Below, piece after piece: positions 30,316 through 35,566 of a DNA stretch of 35,566 nt. The position numbers and the translations under genes were made by a program. The stretch comes from Cylindrobasidium torrendii FP15055 ss-10 (taxonomy: Eukaryota; Basidiomycota; Agaricomycetes; Agaricales; Physalacriaceae), in contig KN880634.1 of the NCBI GenBank assembly GCA_000934385.1, positions 9,534-45,099 on the forward strand. The letters run 5' to 3'. How positions within the stretch are numbered: position 1 is the stretch's first letter; every line of letters begins with the position of its first letter. The notes below the pieces were generated by a model. The model made no database searches. It had not been told where the DNA came from and saw nothing but the letters and a program-made list of their open reading frames with translations.

Positions 30316-31784
30316 ATGGACGTGCTACCTCCCTTCCAGCAGCGCAAAAGTGGAATGACACTTTCGTTGCGCAGGCGTCTTGTTTTCGCTATCATCGTCC
30401 TTGGCCTCGTAGCCCTCTTGCGGAATGTCTTGTTTTTGCCTGCGATTTCGTTTACGGCCAGTACCATCTTGAGTACGCATCCCACCGCTCCGCCTAGCTG
30501 GGACTGGCTGCGTAAATGGCAGAGCGATCTCCCGCAGCACAATATGAACGCCCCCGCGCCAGACGGTCAATCCGGCCGCTTCGTGCGGTTCTCCAACCAG
30601 GCGCAGATGCTGGGATGGAACAACATCCTCACCGACACGTCAGTCTTTCCCGAGCTCGTTAACGTGCGATCCAACTCTGACCATGGCTTGATGTATGCAG
30701 CCTGCTTAACGCCCACATCGCACACGAGTCGGGGCGGGGCATGGTGTTCCAGGACTACATCTGGGAGACGGAGCATTATCCTTGGAAGCTCACCAAGACG
30801 TGGTGTAGCCAATGGCCGCCGGTCACCCCGCTCAACGCTCTCCTCTACGGTCCAGTCGCTGGCGGCCCGTGGGAGGCCACAGATCCAACCCCAAGGTTCA
30901 CCCACACCGAGTTCTTCGACATCGTCTGCCCGCGAAACGAGCGTCGGATCCTACTGACGTCGGAGGTCAAGGATGGCATGAACGAAGCAGACGGACGTGT
31001 CGTTTTCGACGCCTGGGTAGAAAAGCTGAAGGGGATCCCAGACCGATGCGTCGAAGTCTTCGGTTCGCCAGGCGAAAGCTTCCCACAGAGCCTTGACCTT
31101 GGAGTTGTCACTAGTCCGCGCATCTTGTCTCTCTGGGATAGCTTTTCCAAGTCTCCAGTATCAACACTGCTGCGCCCATCGCCCATCGTGTCCGCAGCTG
31201 TCGAGCGCAACACGTTTCTCTTTAACGGGAACGGATCTTTGCCGGCAAGGACCTCGACGGCGTCGACGGGACCATGGGATCGCATAATAGCTGTGCACTT
31301 GCGGAGGGGAGATTACGAGGGCCATTGTACACATCTTGCAAACTATGGTGCGAACTTCTATGGTTGGAATCAGCTACCATCCCTCCCCGACCCGCTCGCA
31401 CCGCCCTCACCTGGAGTCTCGAGGGAAGACATGGCCTACGAGCGATGCTTTCCGGATGTCAACACCGTTGTACGCAAAGCCCATCAAGCCCGGGACGAAC
31501 ACAGTGGCTATGTTGATGTCCTCTACATTCTCACGAATGAGAAAGGGAAATGGCTCGACCGACTGATTGAAGGTTTGAGGGAAGACGGATGGGCGACGAT
31601 TCGAACAAGCAAGGAGCTTGTGCTGGAAACAATCGAGCAGAAGGAGGTGGCGATGGCAGTCGACATGGACATTGCGCGCCGCGCGGCCATCTTTGTGGGG
31701 AATGGCTGGTCCTCTTTCACAAGCAATATCGTCCACAGACGCCTAGTGGATGGCAAAGTTCCGGAGAGCAATAGGTTCTTCTAG
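30316..31784 (+). CDS. GDP-fucose protein O-fucosyltransferase-like type II membrane protein
   Basis: Exons 30316-30638 and 30701-31784, with a 62-nt intron; 468 aa from the ATG at 30316 (context GCCATGG). An in-frame ATG at 30241 would add 25 residues. A short cytosolic basic tail (SLRRR) precedes one membrane segment (~residues 22-45, VFAIIVLGLVALLRNVLFLPA), the topology of Golgi/ER glycosyltransferases. The lumenal part has GWNN, then LLNAHIAHESGRGMVFQDYIW near the N-terminus, HLRRGDYEGHC (HxRRxD sugar-nucleotide motif) and DMDIARRAAIFVGNGWSSFTSNIV near the end. These are the marks of the O-fucosyltransferase-like fold common in Agaricomycetes. The acceptor is unknown. Confidence 0.78.
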
Positions 31785-32325
31785 GCGCAGTCCAAGAACG
31801 GGGTCATCCTGGATCATGTATTAACTTATCAAGTTTCGAGTTTACTGTAGCTATTACTCGGGCATGTCGTTGTTGTCTCCATGGGCGTACGCGAAGGCTG
31901 ACAGTGTTTGTGCGGGAATCTTGTGTACCAGTTGATTGTCCTGCGTGAACGGCGCTTGCGACCTGCGCGACAGTCAGCTTCGTTTGGCATGGAGAAGGGA
32001 CGAAGCATGGTTCAGTTCTCCGTTCTTGACCCGCCCACCGCACAACGGTTTTCATCTTCATGGACCCCAGAAGGGATAGTGAGGGTCGTGATTTCATCGG
32101 CGCTGTGGCCTCCATCGTAGTAGTGTGGGTATCATCATGAGGAGGGTGGGGACAGTGGGAAACCTACCTCAACGGGCGCTTATCCAAGCCGACGAACCAC
32201 TATTGTGCCCTTCGTTCATCCGCCGTTCGACCTGCGAAATCCGCTTTTTCCAGATATCTGCATCAGCATGCCCATCATTCGATACATTGAAGGCAATGTG
32301 CGCCTATCACAGCGCACAGTCGTCT
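31785..32325. other. Intergenic region / leader of the Ibp1-like gene
   Basis: About 540 bases with no recognisable gene. The plus frame stays open from 32125 into the phosphatase gene. The bases just before its start contain ATGCCCATCATTCGATACAT (32268-32287), which reads MPIIRYI in another frame. That resembles the usual start of Ibp1-type proteins, so an alternative 5' exon is possible. Confidence 0.4.
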
Positions 32326-32782
32326 ATGGCTGATGGTAGTGTCCAGGACCTTGCAGCTTATATGAAGAGCGATAAAGTGGCCGGAAAGGATTATCTCGTG
32401 GTGGATGTCCGGGACGATGACTTTGCGGGCGGCAACATCAAGGGTGCGAAGAATGTGCCATCGTCGACCAATTACGACGCAGTCGAGAGCCTTGTTCGCG
32501 ACACAAAGGACATCAAGAGAGTCGTTTTCCATTGCGCCTTGAGCCAGGTCCGCGGTCCAAAAGCCGCTCGCATCTACGCCGAGACGCGCCAGAACATGCT
32601 GCAGGAGGCTGAGCCAAACCAGCCAGAGGTTCTCATCTTGCGCGACGGCTTCACGCAATTCCAGGTCAAATACAAGGTATGGACAGTGGGCAGGAGCCAA
32701 GAATGGCATTGATGCAGTCTTCTCATAGGACGATGCGGATTTGATTGAGGGATGGGACAAGGAGGTCTGGGCTTCGGATTAG
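32326..32782 (+). CDS. Rhodanese-like / Cdc25-type phosphatase (Ibp1/Ych1-like)
   Basis: Exons 32326-32676 and 32729-32782 with a 52-nt intron; 134 aa. This is a single rhodanese domain: YLVVDVRDDDFAGG (CH2A-like), GAKNVPS, then VVFHCALSQVRGPKAARIY with the HCx5R catalytic loop. The end, LRDGFTQFQ then GWDKEVW, matches fission-yeast Ibp1-like proteins. The seven-residue loop size fits a phosphatase or arsenate-reductase activity rather than a sulfurtransferase. I chose the ATG at 32326 (MADGSVQDL). The family usually begins a few residues earlier with an RYI-like strand, which is present at 32268 in another frame; a short 5' intron (possibly with a GC donor) could join it. The 3' end faces COX20. 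Confidence 0.82.
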
Positions 32783-32818
32783 AGTTGACGGAGGACTTGG
32801 CCAGAAGTATAATCTTGC

Positions 32819-33334
32819 TCAATTTGCCTTTGGCCTGCTTTGTGCGGCCGACATCATCTGTGAGACACGCTCTCGGTCTTGTGCAATGCGCTTTTGGCAC
32901 ATGTACCTGCAGAAAATGAGGAAATGGGTGAACAGCGACCACTGCCGCGTACCAAGAAAACGTAGAGATGGCCGTAAACGTCCCAATTGCCCAGTGCCCA
33001 GCGATAATCGGAGCTTCAGAGCAGTGAACGCGTCAGAAAAGTGCGAAATAGTTGAGTGGGCAACGCACGAGCACTCATTCCACGCAAAAACCCCATTCCA
33101 AATCCACCCATGATACCCTGCATGAATGCGTTGCGCGAGCACGGGGTCTCAAGTACATGTATCAAGCTCTGTTCGAAGTTGTTGAGCAAGTCGGTGAGCG
33201 CGCTGGCCAAAGTCACCAACGTTTCCTGTATCGACCAAGAAATTGCCCGTTGGCTGCGGTATTGAGGACGGTGGCGGCGCAATTAGGGACGGTTCTGTTA
33301 AGCGAGTGCGTGCATCGTCAGAGTTGTTGGCCAT
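32819..33334 (-). CDS. COX20: Cytochrome c oxidase assembly protein Cox20
   Basis: Exons 33334-33221, 33168-33069, 33013-32953 and 32906-32819; 120 aa. Cox20 is a mitochondrial inner-membrane chaperone for newly made Cox2 in complex IV assembly. After a Pro-rich start (SLIAPPPSSIPQPTGNF) comes the family block LETPCSRNAFMQGIMGGFGMGFLRGMSA, covering the first membrane segment. A second hydrophobic segment (IIAGHWAIGTFTAISTF) follows, then a charged C-terminal helix (SWYMCQKRIAQDRERVSQ). All three introns are 46-55 nt and keep the frame. Its stop is 36 bases from the stop of the plus-strand phosphatase gene, so the 3' UTRs must overlap. Confidence 0.85.
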
Positions 33335-33426
33335 CGTCGCAGGCCAGATTCAACAATGGAGAGTGGTGGTCGAACAACAAGCGGTAAGTATGTCACACAA
33401 GCGTCACATTTCTCTTTCCTACCACC

Positions 33427-33699
33427 ATGGCCATGCTTCCAGTCGAAATCAAATCAGTCGTCATCGACTGCATGGCCGACTCATTCTGGGATCCATTTGT
33501 TGGAATAGCACTTGTGTGGCCGGACGTCTTGTTCCGTATTCGTGAACACCGCTTCCATACCGCTGTCTTGCTCACAGCATTCCGCGCGCGCCGTATCCTC
33601 GACCTTCTACAAACCTCTCCCTCAATCGCATCGATGGTCCGCACAGTCGTCGTGGAGGATTTGCTTGTCCTCGACACTCCAGACGTGGGCCCGCGCTGA
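33427..33699 (+). CDS. Short F-box-like fragment
   Basis: A 90-residue frame beginning MAMLPVEIKSVVIDCMAD. It resembles the LPxEIxxxIID start of Agaricomycete F-box proteins, with a later LLQTSPSIASMVRTV stretch, also typical (blocks of residues, then 'lasting' LRR-like segment). Full members are several hundred residues, so this is truncated. After the stop at 33697 another frame reads on for ~30 codons without a domain. It may be a gene fragment, a decayed copy, or the first exon of a gene I could not extend. Confidence 0.4.
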   Translation: MAMLPVEIKSVVIDCMADSFWDPFVGIALVWPDVLFRIREHRFHTAVLLTAFRARRILDLLQTSPSIASMVRTVVVEDLLVLDTPDVGPR

Positions 33700-34158
33700 A
33701 CATTATCATCTCTGTCATGCAATTCTCTGTCATAACGTCCCATCGAAACCTTCGAGGTGCTCTGTCCAAACGTCGTAGAGGTTCACCTTCGAGTACACAT
33801 GAGTATGTTCATGCGCGCGTGGACGTTCTTGACTAGCATATAGACACCAGACGGTGCTTGTTAAGAGTCACTGCCGAACTACCCAAGGCTACTCCTAACA
33901 TCGAATAGGAAGCCGGTGGAAAGCAAGACTGGCAAGTAGCGGGGTATTGCGTCTGGTTGAATCACACGCTTTACTGTCTGCGCATGCTTGCCATATGGTA
34001 CATCATCCAGTGCATCGCTCCTGGGATTGGCAACCTCACCAAAGAATTTAAATTGCAACACAGCCCAAGTATTGTAGACCCGGGACACTAGCATTATCTA
34101 ACCAACATAGGTGCGAGACGACGTAGGCTCGTAGCACAAGAGCTTCTGCCGCTGATTC
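33700..34158. other. Region between the F-box fragment and the C2H2 gene
   Basis: About 460 bases. It holds the decayed continuation of the F-box-like frame and the 3' UTR of the minus-strand zinc-finger gene. A 71-codon minus frame at 34094-33879 has no recognisable domain. Confidence 0.35.
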
Positions 34159-34864
34159 TCATTTTCCATGGTATACAGCGCATGACTTTCTGTGTCTCGC
34201 GGCCGACGATGGCTGTTTGAACGTCCTATTGCATTTTCCGCCACATCTATAAATCTCTCCCTCGTGCTTGCTCTTAACATGTACTAGCGGGTGTGTTAGA
34301 TGCAAACAACGCAGTGCCAGGGAAGTGCTTGCTTGCCTCGGAGAGTCCTGGAGGTTTTGAAAGTGGCGGGATGGTCACACTGCATGCACTTGAACCTTCC
34401 TTGCGAGTCGGCAGAGCGGGACATCCCCGAACGGATGATGCTGGGAGGAGGACGGTCGTGATCATGAGCATCGTTGCGGAGACTGCAGAGGACGTTAGGT
34501 TTGCAGAATAAACAACGGAGGCCGTAGCACTGCGATTGAACACACCTTCGACGCAGGGGGGCGCTTGACGGGGGGGAGTTCAGCTCGTGCTCATGCGAAG
34601 CCATGATGTTATGACGGTCGACGGTGGATAAAAAGGCATCTTTGCGATGAATTGGCGCATTCGCGGATCCATCAAGCTCAAGACTACGTTGATCACATTA
34701 GTAGGAGTAGCAAGGAGTGGAAGCAACATTATTCGAATTGGAATGTACCTTGCAATCGCATAAAAGCTATTGTCTGACTGGGAGATTTTTCCTTCTTCCA
34801 AGGTGTGCAAGGAATCGTATGAGGAGCTGGTGCCTTGGTCGTAAAATCGATTCGCAAAGGGCAT
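34159..34864 (-). CDS. C2H2-type zinc finger protein
   Basis: Exons 34864-34749, 34683-34546, 34482-34337 and 34283-34159; 174 aa. The introns are 65, 63 and 53 nt, and the last has a GC donor (GCAAGC). The N-terminal ~120 residues are polar and low in complexity (Ser, Asn, His, Pro), as in fungal transcription factors. Two fingers follow at the C-terminus. The first reads FKCMQCDHPATFKTSRTL then HVKSKH (C2H2). The second reads YRCGGKCNRTFKQPSSAARH RKSC (C2HC). The protein ends shortly after. All junctions keep frame (525 coding bases). The ATG at 34864 (MPFANRF) is a minimum start: the frame continues open upstream to ~35005 with plausible sequence (NNNPSADFYQQQTEDR), so an upstream exon is likely. 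A DNA-binding role is inferred from the fingers. Confidence 0.62.
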
Positions 34865-35169
34865 TCTGTCTTCAGTTTGTTGTTGGTAGAAGTCCGCGCT
34901 TGGGTTGTTGTTGTACGCAACGGATGGCCAATGTCTATGTGCCTCTTGGTGAAGAGTACCAAGGCTGTATATTTCAAAACCATTTCCCTGAGAGCGATAG
35001 AGCAAATGACATACGAGAACGGATGATAGACGTGGTTGGACTGGGAGCTCAAGCAGTGAGGACAGAAATGAGTGCCTCCCAGATTCGATCCCCCCAGTCT
35101 GATCTGAGAGTCATCGTTGTAAGACACCGTGTCGGGTTTGATGTACTTTGAAAGGGCGTCGTCCATGAA

Positions 35170-35290
35170 GGCAAAGGACCCCCGAATATCCCGCCGAATC
35201 ACTGATCCTGGGGACCGGTCTGGATGTCCGATTTTTGGCGCCCGCAGGGCGCCAAAATGTCCGATTTGGGACCAAGGTCCATACCCTGCG
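35170..35290 (-). repeat. Right copy of the dispersed repeat (inverted relative to 1-190)
   Basis: The 13 bases at 35220-35232 are the exact reverse complement of 22-34. Bases 35176-35192 read backwards as GGGATATTCGGGGGTCC, close to GGGATTATCCGGGGTCC at 166-182. ATGTCCGATTT occurs twice in direct orientation (35224-35234 and 35257-35267), on both sides of a hairpin. This looks like a dispersed, CGGAC-rich noncoding repeat. Confidence 0.5.
35233..35257. repeat. Perfect 10-bp hairpin
   Basis: TTTTGGCGCC at 35233-35242 and GGCGCCAAAA at 35248-35257 are exact reverse complements around the 5-nt loop CGCAG. The hairpin sits between two direct copies of ATGTCCGATTT. The structure could be a foldback centre of the repeat or a terminator-like element. 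Confidence 0.7.
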
Positions 35291-35566
35291 CCACACTTCA
35301 TTTTGCCCCCTACAGCGCCTGAAAGGCCTCAAAATAGCAAAAAAATTGCTAACGAAGGGTGCTTGAAGATGTTATTGTATGTATGTGTGAATTTAAGAGC
35401 TCATCAATGTCATTATTGCCCAAAAACTCGCCTGGCTTTCACGGACTTCAATAAATCGGAATTACAGCTACCAGACAGCTACGAAGCTCCTCATAGACAC
35501 CATCCTCATAGGCTTGACTTTCCTTGTCGTGAATTATGAACAACCAAACCGTGTCGGGCTCACTAT

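Larger units (their letters stand above)
34865..35566. other. Right-end intergenic region with dispersed repeat
   Basis: About 700 bases. The first ~140 may be upstream coding sequence or leader of the C2H2 gene. From ~35170 the sequence is the inverted counterpart of the left-end repeat and contains a perfect hairpin. The last ~200 bases show no gene. Confidence 0.45.

Noticed and set aside
1..35566. Giant mobile element (Starship-like) bounded by the window ends
   Set aside because: No captain-type tyrosine recombinase, no target-site duplication and mostly conserved housekeeping genes inside.
1..35566. CRISPR array, rRNA or tRNA genes
   Set aside because: No regularly spaced repeats, no rRNA-like sequence and no cloverleaf with B-box found by reading both strands.

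Overview
The window is nuclear DNA of a filamentous basidiomycete, most likely an Agaricomycete. Genes are dense and on both strands. Nearly every gene is cut by many introns of about 45-65 nt with GT..AG ends. Several families are typical of mushroom-forming fungi: MYND finger plus DUF4470, an F-box-like protein, an HxRRGD fucosyltransferase-like protein, and a multi-exon FAD oxidoreductase. I rebuilt gene models by hand from reading frames, splice signals and remembered family sequences; no database search was possible.

Left part (1-11.4 kb). A divergent repeat lies at 1-190. It is followed by the ribonucleotide reductase large subunit (273-3348), whose 5' end includes a 4-nt microexon and a GC-AG intron. 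Next is a decayed medium-chain reductase (3471-4606), 5'-truncated and frameshifted by an 11-bp tandem duplication. Then come an F-box-like gene (minus), a two-finger AN1 protein ending in a CaaX box, mitochondrial ribosomal protein bL35m, and a MYND/DUF4470 gene.

Middle (11.5-20 kb). This part holds a short-chain dehydrogenase, a 441-residue unknown protein, Mediator subunit Med18, a 12-exon FAD oxidoreductase with two tiny exons, and tRNA-dihydrouridine synthase Dus1.

Right-centre (20.6-29.9 kb). A secreted protein of unknown function is followed by three head-to-tail type-B carboxylesterase/lipase genes. Each has 12 exons, eleven of them identical in length across the three copies. All three are intact and carry signal peptides. 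Parts of the 5' and 3' flanks are duplicated with the genes, so this is a young, expanded secreted-esterase array.

Right end (30-35.5 kb). A type II membrane fucosyltransferase-like protein is followed by a small Ibp1-type rhodanese/Cdc25-like phosphatase and, tail to tail with it, the cytochrome oxidase assembly factor Cox20. After these come an F-box-like fragment and a C2H2 zinc-finger gene split over four exons. The window closes with an inverted, divergent copy of the repeat seen at its left end.

Most genes are independent housekeeping functions: nucleotide synthesis, tRNA modification, mitochondrial translation, complex IV assembly and Mediator. The lineage-specific part is the 20.6-29.9 kb secretory cluster.
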